Source: Reichenbachiella agariperforans
Lineage (GTDB): Bacteria > Bacteroidota > Bacteroidia > Cytophagales > Cyclobacteriaceae
Reading direction: 5' to 3'
Assembly: GCF_900142205.1 (NCBI RefSeq)
Contig: NZ_FRAA01000004.1
Coordinates: 372,001-436,000, forward strand
DNA: 64,000 bases
Part shown: positions 43,252 to 53,160 of the stretch, in pieces
Numbering within the stretch: the stretch's first letter is position 1
Layout: each line of letters begins with the position of its first letter
Translations under genes and position numbers: made by a program
Notes under the pieces: model-generated
Databases searched by the model: none
Told to the model about the DNA's origin: nothing
What the model saw: the letters and a program-made list of their open reading frames with translations, nothing else

Positions 43252-44424
43252 CTACTTCTCCAACCTATGTATCAGCTCCAGCATTGCTCTACCGTTATGA
43301 TAGGGGCACTTCCAGGGACCCGCTTTGTCTTCGGATTCTACACGCTCTCCTTGTCGTTTGACTCTCCAGAACCATTCGCCTGACGGATCGATGATATTGG
43401 CTTTGGTGAATGTCCATATCTGATTGGCTTGTTCCAAATAATTGTCCTTACCACTAACCTGCCAAGCATTGACGAGTCCCACCAACGCCTCAGCTTGAGG
43501 CCACCAGTGCTTATCCGTATCGGTGAGTCCATGCGGCGATGCTTCGTTCATCAGTCCTCCATCGCTATCCAATCCCTCCATCGCAGCGTCCGCCATTTTC
43601 AGTGCCAGCAGATTAGTTTGCTCTGTCAGTACATCGTCTCCCAGTACCTCGGCAGCCTCCGCCAGCAACCAACTCCCCTCGATATCATGTCCATAAGATA
43701 TCTCGTCCGATAGCAGTGTCCAGTCATCATCAAAGAACAGGTTAAAATGATCACTCGCACTAATAAAAGTACTGCTCATCAGCTCTATGAGGTTTTTCAA
43801 ACGCTGCCCCAATTGGTCATCCTTCCATACACGATACAGGTTGGTATATGCCTCCAGTATGTGAAGGTGCGTATTCATAGTTTTGGTCGCATTCATGTCC
43901 TTTTCACTGAGACGCACATCATCGATCACGCCCCATTCCCTATCAAATGCCTCGTAGTATCCATTGCGAGAGGCATCATAACTATGTTGTTCCAGTAGCT
44001 GGAACAAGCCCTGGGCCAACTTCAACGCATCGCGCTGCGGACTCACCTGATGATACTCAGACAAAGCATAAATCGCAAAAGCCTGTGCATACACCTGCTT
44101 CTTGTCTTCGGTCACCTGCCCCTCACAATCTAACGACCAATACACTCCTCCTTGTTCGGTATCAAAAAAGTAGCTGGTCAGATAATCATACGCTCGGTCA
44201 GCTATCGCCAGGTGTGCAGCATCATTCGTCTGCCGGTAGGCAGCAGAGAAAGTCCATAGAATCCGTGTATTTAGGATGATGGCTTTGTCTGCATCTACAT
44301 GCAACTGCCCCTGTCCATCGATACGACCATAAAACCCGCCACGGGTCTCGTCCACCATCTTCTCTTGCCAAAACGACAATATATTTTCATTGAGCACCGC
44401 TAGTGCTTCTTCCTTTGTGATCAT
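43252..44424 (-). CDS. AGE-family epimerase, probable mannobiose/cellobiose 2-epimerase
   Basis: 390 residues, (alpha/alpha)6 barrel. Family landmarks are GGFYGRIDGQG near residue 27, NTRILWTFSAAYR, GGVYWSLD, DIEGSWLLAEAAEVLG and KHWWPQAEALVG; the catalytic histidines lie in GHDIEGSW and near KCPYHNGRA. The enzyme converts the reducing-end sugar of a beta-1,4 disaccharide at C2. With a GH130 phosphorylase, a GPH symporter and GH26 enzymes in one locus, mannobiose to mannosyl-glucose is the likely reaction (established for Bacteroides fragilis). Last gene of the mannan locus. Confidence 0.92.
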   Translation of the reverse strand: MITKEEALAVLNENILSFWQEKMVDETRGGFYGRIDGQGQLHVDADKAIILNTRILWTFSAAYRQTNDAAHLAIADRAYDYLTSYFFDTEQGGVYWSLDCEGQVTEDKKQVYAQAFAIYALSEYHQVSPQRDALKLAQGLFQLLEQHSYDASRNGYYEAFDREWGVIDDVRLSEKDMNATKTMNTHLHILEAYTNLYRVWKDDQLGQRLKNLIELMSSTFISASDHFNLFFDDDWTLLSDEISYGHDIEGSWLLAEAAEVLGDDVLTEQTNLLALKMADAAMEGLDSDGGLMNEASPHGLTDTDKHWWPQAEALVGLVNAWQVSGKDNYLEQANQIWTFTKANIIDPSGEWFWRVKRQGERVESEDKAGPWKCPYHNGRAMLELIHRLEK

Positions 44425-44449
44425 AAAAATGTAATGCTTTATGCTAAAC

Positions 44450-44466
44450 TAGACCTGACAGGTCTA
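44450..44466. repeat. 17-bp palindrome between two mannan-locus genes
   Basis: TAGACCTGACAGGTCTA is a perfect palindrome with one central base. The word ACCTGACAGGT is common in intergenic hairpins of Bacteroidota, so it may be a repeat rather than an operator. It lies in the 59-base gap before the epimerase gene. Confidence 0.6.
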
Positions 44467-44483
44467 AACTCAACAACCTTAAT

Positions 44484-45512
44484 TTAAACTCTACCTACTT
44501 TTTCCAACAACGCTTTGGTGGCTTTGATACCGTCTGCCTCGGACAGCACATCTCCTTCGTACTCTACACCAATGTAGCCTGTGAACCCAGCATCCTTAGC
44601 GATTTGCATCATTTTGGCAAAATCTGTGTGTGTCTCATTTCCTTCCGCATCAAAATCATGCGCCTTGGCACTCAGCCCCTGAGCAAAGGGAATCAAATCC
44701 TTCACGCCCTGATATCGGTCATACTCGTTAGCACAGCCATCTGCACCACGCTCGATGCAGAAGTTGCCAAAGTCAGGCAATGTACCGCAGTACTCGCTGC
44801 TCACCTGTGAGATCACGTTCGATAGCCACTTGCCATCCGACGAGTATCCGCCATGGTTTTCTACGATGACATGAATACCATTTTGTGCACCGTATTCTGT
44901 GAGACGACCGAGCCCATCGACAGCTGCCGCCCTCACTTCATCGGCTGTGCCGTTGCCTGCCGCGTTAACACGGATGCTATGACAGCCTAGTATCTTGGCT
45001 GCATTGATCCACTTATAGTGGTTCTCGACAGATTGAATTCTAGCTGCTTCATCTAAATCCCCTAGGCTACCCTCCGCATCACACATAATCAACTGGCTAC
45101 TCACGCCCAAATCATCGCAGCGGATTTTCATTTGCTTCCAAAACCCTTCATCAGTTCCTTTGGAGAAGTAAAATGTATTGACATACTCTACTGCATTGAT
45201 CCCGAAATCACGACTCGCCACAAGAGGAAAGTCAACCGCAGCGATATTTCCCTGCAAGAGAGAATCAGGGTCAGATTTCAACCGCTTCCCAAAATCCTCC
45301 CAACTCAACTCACGGCCCTTGCCAAAAATCGAGCGATTGAGTGACCACTGTGCCAGTGAGATATTGAAAAACAGTTCTGCCGTTTCTTCTTCAGCACTTC
45401 CTTTTTGCGCAGAAGGACTGCAGGAATTCAGGATATTCATCCCGCCAAACAAGGCCAAGCCTGTACCTGCTGCTCCGATCAATTTGATCGCTTTTCTTCT
45501 CTCGTTTTTCAT
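44484..45512 (-). CDS. Xylose-isomerase-like TIM-barrel protein, probable Tat lipoprotein
   Basis: 342 residues. It begins with a twin-arginine-type signal (NERRKAIKLIGAAG) and a lipobox-like NSC (cysteine ~31), so it should be exported folded and anchored. The body is a sugar-phosphate isomerase/epimerase (AP_endonuc_2) TIM barrel: HSIRVNAAGNG, HVIVENHGGYS, KAHDFDAEGNE and GYIGVEYEGD carry the metal ligands. Family members include 3-keto-sugar epimerases; no phosphate is expected outside the cytoplasm. It lies 12 bases downstream of the dehydrogenase-cytochrome gene, suggesting joint work on an oxidized sugar. Confidence 0.82.
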   Translation of the reverse strand: MKNERRKAIKLIGAAGTGLALFGGMNILNSCSPSAQKGSAEEETAELFFNISLAQWSLNRSIFGKGRELSWEDFGKRLKSDPDSLLQGNIAAVDFPLVASRDFGINAVEYVNTFYFSKGTDEGFWKQMKIRCDDLGVSSQLIMCDAEGSLGDLDEAARIQSVENHYKWINAAKILGCHSIRVNAAGNGTADEVRAAAVDGLGRLTEYGAQNGIHVIVENHGGYSSDGKWLSNVISQVSSEYCGTLPDFGNFCIERGADGCANEYDRYQGVKDLIPFAQGLSAKAHDFDAEGNETHTDFAKMMQIAKDAGFTGYIGVEYEGDVLSEADGIKATKALLEKVGRV

Positions 45513-45524
45513 TATTGATGCTTA

Positions 45525-48500
45525 TTAGTTGAGGTGAAATTTTATTTGATCTATTCCTATTGGCACTGAAGTCTCTTGAGATTTCAGTACAAAATAGATA
45601 TCGCTGGCTCCTTTAGCCTCCAAACGCATATCTGCTTGTTTATTCTTAGCACTCAATTCGCAGGTGGAAAGAAGTTCTCCATCTACACTGCCTCGGCGTA
45701 GTTCTATCAACACTGATTCATCAGTTCCCGTAGCTGCGGTGATCTGATAGCTTAATTCTAGCCGCTTAATATTAGTAAGGTCAATGTCCTCGAATGCAAA
45801 ATAGCTCTCCTTGCCCTCTCTGCGCAAAAAGCGACGGTCTCCCTCTTCAATACTTCCTTCCACCACAAAACCACTTTTATGATCCGCCGCTTCGGCTTGT
45901 TTGACTGGCAGTGTCAGGGTCACTTCCATGAGAGCCGTCAACGAAGCAGTGTTTTTCACCCCACCGTGATCCGTATATTTTGCTTCAAAACGATAATTGG
46001 CTTGGCTTCCTTTAGGAGTCGAAATCGATCCTTTCGTTTTAATTTTCTCTGCTTCTTGCGCAGGTGCATCGTTGACGGAAAAGATAAAATCTACAATTTC
46101 CTTGGCCGCTTTGACCGTGAAATCTGGGTGCGCTGGCATGGCACCATCTCCCCAGTTACCCACACCTCCACCGATTATTTTCTTTGCGAGAACCTCTTTG
46201 GCAATGTAGTCTTTGTCATAGCGCTCCGCTACCTCATGGAAGCTTGGCCCGATTGACTTCTCGTTGATTTTGTGACAGCTACGGCAATCACTCGACTGTA
46301 TCAGCCGCAATCCCGGAGCGATTCCATCCTGACTCATTCCATCCAATAAGGCCAAACTAGCCGGCGCACGGTTGTCACTGCCTTCGTAATGCGTCAGACT
46401 AATCGCCACCTCATTTTCATTAACCCCACTTCCTATCGTGCCGTCTTCTTTGTCATTCACCACTAAGTTGTATTTGATCGAACGACCCGGCCAGTAAAAA
46501 CTGCTATTGTCTGCAAATTCGAAAGTTAACTCTGGCTTAGCATTCCCTGCAATCAAGCTGGCACGACTGGTCGCACTGGCATTGTGATTGTCCTTGACGA
46601 CCAACAGTACTTCGTACTCTCCTGGCTCAGTCAGCGTCGCAGTGGCTTCAACTCCCGTCAGGTTAATTTCTTTTGGCCCTTCGATGAGCCATATATACTC
46701 TAGCTCGTCCTGCTCATCCAAGTCTGAGCTACCCTTGGCGGAAAAATTCACCTCTAAAGGAACGCTCCCATTGGTCGCCGACAGCTCTATGTTCGCCTCT
46801 GGTGCGCGGTTGCCATACGTAAAATCCAGACGAATGAGCTTCGAATCATGATTGTCCGTAAAGTAGCCTATCCCATACTCCAGTACATAGAGTGCCCCAT
46901 CAGGACCAAAGGTCATGTTGATCGGGGATGCCAAAACAGACTTGTCCAAGAATGGCTCAATGGACAGGAAGTTACCTTCCTCATCGAGAGAAATCACCAT
47001 AATCCAATCTCTGGCCCAATCAAAAGCAAAGAGTTTGTTGTGGTAGTAAAGTGGGAATTGAAATCCCTTTCGTTTCATCTCATAATAGTCATAGACATCA
47101 CCCACCCCAACAGAGCGCGAGCCCTTGCCAACTCTTGGAAACTGCTCCGTCTCATCAAAAGTATAGTACAGCATTGCTGGTATCGCAGGAGGCAAATCCT
47201 TTGCTCCTGTGTTATTCACGGAAGTATTGACTGGATGCTGCGGATCGAATTTTGCTCCCAAGTCTCCTGTCTCAAAATCATAGTCTGCGTAGGCTTTGTT
47301 GTCAGCATTGAAATAAGGCCAGCCGTAGTTGCCCGGTGCTTTGGCGATGTTGATCTCGTCATGTGCCGATGGGCCTCTTTCGCTGGTGACATTGCCATCC
47401 GGCCCGACATCTCCCCAAAACAACCAATTTTTCTTTTTGTTCATCCCAAGGGTAAAAGGATTTCGAGCACCCATCACGTAGATTTCTGGGCGACCCTCTG
47501 AACCATCTTTGGCAAATAAATTGCCATCAGGAATGGTATAACTGCCATCAGCTTCAGGATGGATTCTTAATATTTTTCCTCTCAGGTCAAGCGTGTTCGA
47601 GGAAGATTTTTGTGAATCCCAAGCCGAACGACCGGGACGCTCATCCAGCGGCGTAAACCCATCTGAATCTCTAGAGAAAGTATCATCTCCCGTACTCAGG
47701 TATAGGTTTCCTTCTAAGTCTATCTCCAAATCTCCCGCCGAGTGACAGCACTCATCTCGCTGTGTAGGTATCTCGATTATCACGATTTCTGACTCATGAT
47801 CCAAGCCCTCTGGCGTCAAGCGAAAACGAGACACATGCTGCTTGGGTTCATCTCCGGGAGGAGAATAAAAAACATAAGCCCACTGGTTGTGTTTGAAATC
47901 AGGGTCTAAAACGAACCCCAAAAGACCGTCTTCTTCGCCCGTATAAACTTCCAAACTATCAATCTCTTGGTAATCATCGGTACGCGGATTGTAGAGATTG
48001 ATGGTTCCCTTTCGTTCGATCCAGTAGACCAAGGACTCTTCCGTCACGGCGATACACATGGGCTCACGCAACGGTGCAACCAGCACTTGTCTTTTCAACC
48101 GATCCGGTGCAGGTTTTTCAGGCGTGGTGACTTGGCTGTAATCCAAATCCGCTTGACGCAAACTTAGGTTCTGCTCATCGCAGTTGATTAGGACTTGCTC
48201 TGACGCAAAGAAAGGTAACAATTGCCCCCAATTGTAGATCGTGTCTTGACATACAAATGTCACCTCTCCGCCCGCTTCCAAATAACGCTCGATGCTGTTT
48301 CGCTCATTAAAATCCAAAGTAGCGGGAGCTGACGCTACCAACAAATGACTCGCCATGACCAAATCATCGGGTCGCAACTGAGTCACCACCATCACCGAAT
48401 CAAACCCTAGCTCCTGAGTTTGCGAAGCGACATCTGCTCGCACGACTAAAAGCGAAGACTGCTGCTCACAACTCCCTAACACCCACACACACAACACTGC

Positions 48501-48548
48501 CATTGGGAATAATATCTGTTTCCAACTTCCCTTCATTCTATACTTCAT
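45525..48548 (-). CDS. Glucose/sorbosone-dehydrogenase-like lipoprotein fused to PKD, cytochrome c and C-terminal beta domain
   Basis: 1007 residues. Lipobox GSC (cysteine ~27); an ~80-residue remnant resembling a ThuA-like fold; a beta-propeller of the PQQ glucose/sorbosone dehydrogenase type (about 130-560; CCHSAGDLEID, NPFTLGM, GPSAHDEINIA, GDVYDYYE); a PKD domain (about 575-665); a cytochrome c domain with CRSCH heme site and methionine ligand in GAMPAHP (about 755-830); and a C-terminal carbohydrate-binding-like domain (about 870-1007). It would oxidize a sugar at the cell surface or periplasm and pass electrons to its own heme. Common in Bacteroidota, but unusual inside a mannan locus. 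Confidence 0.88.
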   Translation of the reverse strand: MKYRMKGSWKQILFPMAVLCVWVLGSCEQQSSLLVVRADVASQTQELGFDSVMVVTQLRPDDLVMASHLLVASAPATLDFNERNSIERYLEAGGEVTFVCQDTIYNWGQLLPFFASEQVLINCDEQNLSLRQADLDYSQVTTPEKPAPDRLKRQVLVAPLREPMCIAVTEESLVYWIERKGTINLYNPRTDDYQEIDSLEVYTGEEDGLLGFVLDPDFKHNQWAYVFYSPPGDEPKQHVSRFRLTPEGLDHESEIVIIEIPTQRDECCHSAGDLEIDLEGNLYLSTGDDTFSRDSDGFTPLDERPGRSAWDSQKSSSNTLDLRGKILRIHPEADGSYTIPDGNLFAKDGSEGRPEIYVMGARNPFTLGMNKKKNWLFWGDVGPDGNVTSERGPSAHDEINIAKAPGNYGWPYFNADNKAYADYDFETGDLGAKFDPQHPVNTSVNNTGAKDLPPAIPAMLYYTFDETEQFPRVGKGSRSVGVGDVYDYYEMKRKGFQFPLYYHNKLFAFDWARDWIMVISLDEEGNFLSIEPFLDKSVLASPINMTFGPDGALYVLEYGIGYFTDNHDSKLIRLDFTYGNRAPEANIELSATNGSVPLEVNFSAKGSSDLDEQDELEYIWLIEGPKEINLTGVEATATLTEPGEYEVLLVVKDNHNASATSRASLIAGNAKPELTFEFADNSSFYWPGRSIKYNLVVNDKEDGTIGSGVNENEVAISLTHYEGSDNRAPASLALLDGMSQDGIAPGLRLIQSSDCRSCHKINEKSIGPSFHEVAERYDKDYIAKEVLAKKIIGGGVGNWGDGAMPAHPDFTVKAAKEIVDFIFSVNDAPAQEAEKIKTKGSISTPKGSQANYRFEAKYTDHGGVKNTASLTALMEVTLTLPVKQAEAADHKSGFVVEGSIEEGDRRFLRREGKESYFAFEDIDLTNIKRLELSYQITAATGTDESVLIELRRGSVDGELLSTCELSAKNKQADMRLEAKGASDIYFVLKSQETSVPIGIDQIKFHLN

Positions 48549-48733
48549 AAATTCCGATCAATCATTGATGTAATGTCTATATGACGTTTTCTGACCGAGA
48601 TCAAACCCCTCGTTTCACTTTTTCAAAATCATCACTTTCCTAAAGATGGTAAATAATGCTGGCATGTATGGAACTATGATACAAACCTCCCTGTTTTTTG
48701 AGCGATCTACACTAGCTTATCCCCTCGCCCGAC

Positions 48734-50119
48734 TCACCTTTCGTTCAATTCATTTTTAACGTCTGCCATGAATTTTTCATCCAGTTTATACATCCGCATA
48801 AAACCAAAAGAAGCCAAAGCGCCCAAGCCAGCAATCACACTGATCATGAGCCGTATGCCCAACAATGCATCCTGACTCTGCTCCACATTGGGTTCGAACC
48901 CGAACCCTGCAAGCAACCAGCCTGTGATGGCACCACCGATCGTCCAACCAAATTTCTGTGACATGGACGAGGACGAAAATACCAATCCTGTGGCTCTTCG
49001 TCCTGTTTTCCACTCCGAGTAATCAGCAATATCCGCATACATCGACCAACCCAATGGCAGAATAACCCCCGCAGTGATCCCTATCAATACATTCAATCCG
49101 AAAATCAAAAAGATCTGGTCTGATGGAATCAAAAAGAAAACGAAACTCAACCCTGCTGACAACAAAGCGGCATAACTAAAAGTGGTCTTCTTGCCCAGTC
49201 GCGCAGCAATCGGTTTGGCTAATAGTACCCCGACAATGTTAGTCGCCAACCACACAGACATATACACCGACGAAAGCACTGTAGAAGTCAGTTCATATTT
49301 CGTCCCAAAAAATGACAGGCTTTGGTCTTTGATGTAATATTTGAAATAATAGAGAATAGACCCATCTCGGAGCGAATTGAATATCAAAATGGAAATATTG
49401 GCCCCTAGCATGATAAACCAAGGCGTGTTTTTGCTCAAATCGTTGAGGTCATCTTTGAGGCTGTTGCTTTCGTCTTTGGGTGGGGCGAGTCGTTCTCTCG
49501 TCCACAGGAAAGTAAGGAAAAACAAAATCGCTGCTACCGTCGCATAGATCGCTATCGTATACTGAAATCCAGTTGCCTGATTGGTCGTCTCACTAAAGTA
49601 AGCCACCAGCGCATTGGCTGTGGCAGTCACAAACAACCCACCAGAAAATGCACCAATAAACCTCCATGATGCCAAAGAAGTCCGCTCCACACTGTCGTTG
49701 GTCATCACCGCCATCAGCGAACCGTAGGGTACGTTGACCGCTGTGTACACCATCATCATCAACGAATAAGTGATGTAGGCATAGATGAGTTTGCCATCAG
49801 ACGAGAGATCAGGAGTTGTAAAAGTCAGTATGCCGATGATCCCAAAAGGAATCGCCACATAGAGCAAATACGGTCTGAATTTACCCCAGCGGCTTTTGGT
49901 GCGATCGGACACCAATCCCATAATCGGGTCATTCAGCGAATCCCAGACACGAGTGACTAGAAACATAGTCCCCACAGCTGCCGCAGATATCCCAAAGACA
50001 TCTGTGTAGAAAAACAGCAAAAACATGGAGAACAGCTTCCAAAACATAGACGAAGCAAAGTCGCCAAAACTGTAGGCGACTTTTTCTCTAAAACTTAACT
50101 TGTGTGATATCTCTGACAT
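48734..50119 (-). CDS. GPH-family glycoside:cation symporter (MFS fold)
   Basis: 461 residues with 12 membrane spans. GPH (MelB-like) landmarks are EKVAYSFGDFASSMFWKLF at the N-terminus, VWDSLNDPIMGLVSDRTKSRWGKFRPY, and VPYGSLMAVMT. It most likely takes mannobiose or short manno-oligosaccharides from periplasm to cytoplasm with H+ or Na+. It starts 6 bases after the GH130 stop, so transport and phosphorolysis are co-expressed. Confidence 0.93.
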   Translation of the reverse strand: MSEISHKLSFREKVAYSFGDFASSMFWKLFSMFLLFFYTDVFGISAAAVGTMFLVTRVWDSLNDPIMGLVSDRTKSRWGKFRPYLLYVAIPFGIIGILTFTTPDLSSDGKLIYAYITYSLMMMVYTAVNVPYGSLMAVMTNDSVERTSLASWRFIGAFSGGLFVTATANALVAYFSETTNQATGFQYTIAIYATVAAILFFLTFLWTRERLAPPKDESNSLKDDLNDLSKNTPWFIMLGANISILIFNSLRDGSILYYFKYYIKDQSLSFFGTKYELTSTVLSSVYMSVWLATNIVGVLLAKPIAARLGKKTTFSYAALLSAGLSFVFFLIPSDQIFLIFGLNVLIGITAGVILPLGWSMYADIADYSEWKTGRRATGLVFSSSSMSQKFGWTIGGAITGWLLAGFGFEPNVEQSQDALLGIRLMISVIAGLGALASFGFMRMYKLDEKFMADVKNELNER

Positions 50120-50125
50120 TCTGAT

Positions 50126-51316
50126 TTATTTAAGACCGTTGGCTTTTAGGAAAGCCAGGTTCTTGTCTATCAATTGATTTCTAGTTTGGACACTAGCATA
50201 AGTTCTGAGTCCATCCTCTGGTGTATTCTTACAGTAGTCTACCAACTGTGCGACTGTAGAGGTTGCTACATGCAATCGCGTATCTGACGATGCATAGTAG
50301 ATCAGTACCTCCCCATTGTCTTTGGCAATCCATCCGTTGGTAAATAGCACATTGGATACATCACCGACCCGTTCTTCATCTTGTGGAGACATGAAATGCC
50401 CAGCGGGTCTATGAATCACCCTAGACGGATCATCCAGTGCAGTCATGAACATGTAAAGCACATAGCGCAATCCCGCTGCAGTATTGCGCACACCATGTGC
50501 GAGGTGCAGCCACCCTTCTTCTGTTTTTATAGGCGCTGGGCCTTGACCGTTCTTTACTTCCTTGATCGTGTGATAGGTTTTGGGGTCGATGATTTGCTCA
50601 TCGCTCACCTTGGCGTTTTCCATGTTGTCGGTCAATCCCCAGCCAATGCCTCCGCCTTTTCCTGCATCGATGAACCCATCCTGTGGCCGGGTGTACAATG
50701 CATATTTACCGCCAATGAACTCTGGGTGCAACACAACATTTCGTTGCTGGCTGCCACCTGAATCGAGATCGGCCAATCGCTCCCAAGTCACTAGGTCTTT
50801 GGTACGAGCAATTCCACACTTGGCTGTAGCGGCTGACTGATCTGCCTCTGAGGCAGTGTGATCTCTACGCTCCGTGCAGAACAGTCCATAAATCCAGCCA
50901 TCCTCATGTCGAGTCAACCGCATGTCGTAGACATTGGTATCAGGCTCATCTGTCTCCGGGAGTGTGATGGGATGATCCCAAAAACGGAAATTATCTATCC
51001 CGTTTTCACTCTCCGCTATCGCAAAGAAAGATTTCCTATCATCACCTTCTACTCTGACGACCACACAGTACTTTCCTTCAAAAAAGATGGCACCAGCATT
51101 GAAAGTCGCATTGACTCCCTGACGCTCGGCGAGGAACGGGTTGGTCTCTGGGTTGAGATCATAGCGCCAGATGACTGGCGTATGCTTATGGGTCAAAACA
51201 GGATTTTTGTAGCGCTGGATGATGCCATTGGTTTCGATCTGTGGCTCATTTTTTTGACTCAATAATGTATCGTGGTTGGCCAGTAGTTTCTTGACCTGTT
51301 CTATGCTTGCACTCAT
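50126..51316 (-). CDS. GH130 4-O-beta-D-mannosyl-D-glucose phosphorylase
   Basis: 396 residues, typical of GH130 subfamily 1. Diagnostic segments are [38 protein letters not shown] and NFRFWDHP; the catalytic aspartate lies in [17 protein letters not shown], and [21 protein letters not shown] is also typical. It splits mannosyl-glucose with phosphate into mannose-1-phosphate and glucose. Cytosolic, no signal peptide. It completes the mannobiose pathway with the epimerase at 43252-44424. Confidence 0.95.
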   Translation of the reverse strand: MSASIEQVKKLLANHDTLLSQKNEPQIETNGIIQRYKNPVLTHKHTPVIWRYDLNPETNPFLAERQGVNATFNAGAIFFEGKYCVVVRVEGDDRKSFFAIAESENGIDNFRFWDHPITLPETDEPDTNVYDMRLTRHEDGWIYGLFCTERRDHTASEADQSAATAKCGIARTKDLVTWERLADLDSGGSQQRNVVLHPEFIGGKYALYTRPQDGFIDAGKGGGIGWGLTDNMENAKVSDEQIIDPKTYHTIKEVKNGQGPAPIKTEEGWLHLAHGVRNTAAGLRYVLYMFMTALDDPSRVIHRPAGHFMSPQDEERVGDVSNVLFTNGWIAKDNGEVLIYYASSDTRLHVATSTVAQLVDYCKNTPEDGLRTYASVQTRNQLIDKNLAFLKANGLK

Positions 51317-51402
51317 TTGTTTATATGCTATTCGTTTGATTCAAGTAGAAAAAGGAAACGCTCACAAGGAGTAAGCAATTCCCTATACGTTTACTAATTA
51401 TA

Positions 51403-53151
51403 CTATTTCTTTGGCGTCAATATGTAGATCATTTCGTCCCAGCTCTGGAGCGATACCTTGGGGATGACCAAACCTGACTCTCCTGCGGCGATACTACCAT
51501 TCGTGATGAAAGATCGATCGTCTGGATTGAAACGTTTGATATCGTAGCTACCCACTCGCAGATCCATCACCAAATCCGATTGGAGTCGCTCCGTTTGGCT
51601 ATTGAGTACTCCGACAAAAATTTTCTCCCCGCACTTCACACTATAGGCTTCTAATCCTATGGACGCGACCGCTACGGGCTTGAATGCTCCGTCGCCTGCC
51701 GCCAGCATCATGTCACTAATCATGCGCACGCTCTGAAAATAAGGCGTCATGTTGCGGTCATCAAAAAACTCCCACCACCACGTCATCGGCAGGATGGGCG
51801 TCGGGTTGAACAGACCATACCACAGTCCTCTCTTGTAGTCATAGTCAGACTCCTCTGCGATGGTAGAAAAGTCCAAGTTCCAGTCCCACTCATACCCAAA
51901 CTCTCCCCACACGAAAGGCTTGCCATACTCCTCGGCATACTGATTGGTCAGAGCAGGGATTTGTTCTGTTTTCTTGTAAATATGACGCTGGGCTATGTCA
52001 ATATTTTTGACATCAAACATCCCGTCAATCTCTCGATGCGACACACTGGTCGTCACGATGTGACCGTAAGGATCAATGGACTTGATGTAGTTGCTCATCT
52101 CCTCATGCCAAGCCGTCACGTGCTCATGAGGGATTCTGATACTGTCATGCGGTGTACGCGTAAAAACCGAATTGTCGATCTCGTTGAAAAACTCCCATGC
52201 CCCGATGTGCGTACTGTAGCCCCATCTCGCCACGAGGAAACGAAACTTGTTTTTGGACATCTTGCGTGCGTCCTCATTGGTAAAGAAATCCGTTGGCGTC
52301 TCGGCGGGACCTCCATTGGCGGTATTGTAGCGGTAGTTTTCCCAGCCACCCCCATCGATCAAGGGACCGTGGGTATTCATCGCCAGCATCATGTACAGAT
52401 CTAGCGAATCAATCATATCCACCAGTTCGTCCATGCGCTGGATTCCCTGAGGATGAAAGTAGGCATCTGAGTCCGTGTAGCGATCTGTGTGCTTGGACAC
52501 CTTGGGCCACTCTATCGGCAGATCCCAAGCACACATCCAGGTACGGAAAAAGTTGGCACCATTTTCGGATAATGTAGGGAGCAAATAATCATAGGTATGT
52601 TTAGGATTTTCATAGTTGCGAGACTCCCAGCCTACGTTCTCTCCAATCCCACGAAAAGGCTTTCCACTGTCAAATTTCAACGTCCAAAAATCATTGACAT
52701 GAAGAAATCCGTCAGAGCTTGAACCAGATACTTCAAATGTTGATTTAGCACTAGACAATGACATATCAGCCTGCGTCAGCTTGAAGTAATAACTATAGCT
52801 CCCCACCTCTGCAGCGGCAAACCTCGCCTTCCATAGTGACTGCTGCTCACCGCTATTTCGCTCAAAATAACAAGGCAAAATCAAATCCTCACCTAAAGGG
52901 GTCGTGAGAATCATGTCCAACATCACCTCGTCTTGATCATAGGCATTAACATACTGGGTATTGACTATGATCTCAAATTCTGCTTTTTCATATTGTTTGA
53001 TATCTCCGCTAATCAATCGATAGCTATCGATCAGCCCGCCTCCAGGGCAGCCCTGCAACAACACCATACTGACCATGACAAGGCTGATCAGCAGTATTTT
53101 TCTCCATCTTTTCATATTACTCATCTTATTCTTTCTTAACCCCATTTTCAT
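51403..53151 (-). CDS. GH5-like glycoside hydrolase lipoprotein with DUF5060-type N-terminal domain
   Basis: Up to 582 residues. The most upstream ATG lies 9 bases after the preceding stop; starts 9 or 12 codons further in would give a cleaner signal peptide. Lipobox LLQGC, then CPGGG. An N-terminal beta-sandwich of DUF5060 type (about 40-145) precedes a (beta/alpha)8 barrel with FFRTWMCAWDLP, acid/base Glu in WEFFNEIDN and nucleophile Glu candidate in VWGEFGYEW, and a small C-terminal beta domain. Family is GH5-like in clan GH-A; exact family is uncertain. Beta-mannan or a manno-oligosaccharide is the likely substrate. Confidence 0.8.
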   Translation of the reverse strand: MKMGLRKNKMSNMKRWRKILLISLVMVSMVLLQGCPGGGLIDSYRLISGDIKQYEKAEFEIIVNTQYVNAYDQDEVMLDMILTTPLGEDLILPCYFERNSGEQQSLWKARFAAAEVGSYSYYFKLTQADMSLSSAKSTFEVSGSSSDGFLHVNDFWTLKFDSGKPFRGIGENVGWESRNYENPKHTYDYLLPTLSENGANFFRTWMCAWDLPIEWPKVSKHTDRYTDSDAYFHPQGIQRMDELVDMIDSLDLYMMLAMNTHGPLIDGGGWENYRYNTANGGPAETPTDFFTNEDARKMSKNKFRFLVARWGYSTHIGAWEFFNEIDNSVFTRTPHDSIRIPHEHVTAWHEEMSNYIKSIDPYGHIVTTSVSHREIDGMFDVKNIDIAQRHIYKKTEQIPALTNQYAEEYGKPFVWGEFGYEWDWNLDFSTIAEESDYDYKRGLWYGLFNPTPILPMTWWWEFFDDRNMTPYFQSVRMISDMMLAAGDGAFKPVAVASIGLEAYSVKCGEKIFVGVLNSQTERLQSDLVMDLRVGSYDIKRFNPDDRSFITNGSIAAGESGLVIPKVSLQSWDEMIYILTPKK

Positions 53152-53160
53152 ATCGGATAA

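Noticed and set aside
46848-47501. 217-codon plus-strand gene inside the dehydrogenase-cytochrome gene
   Set aside because: It lies wholly opposite a well-supported gene and its translation shows no domain; an antisense shadow.
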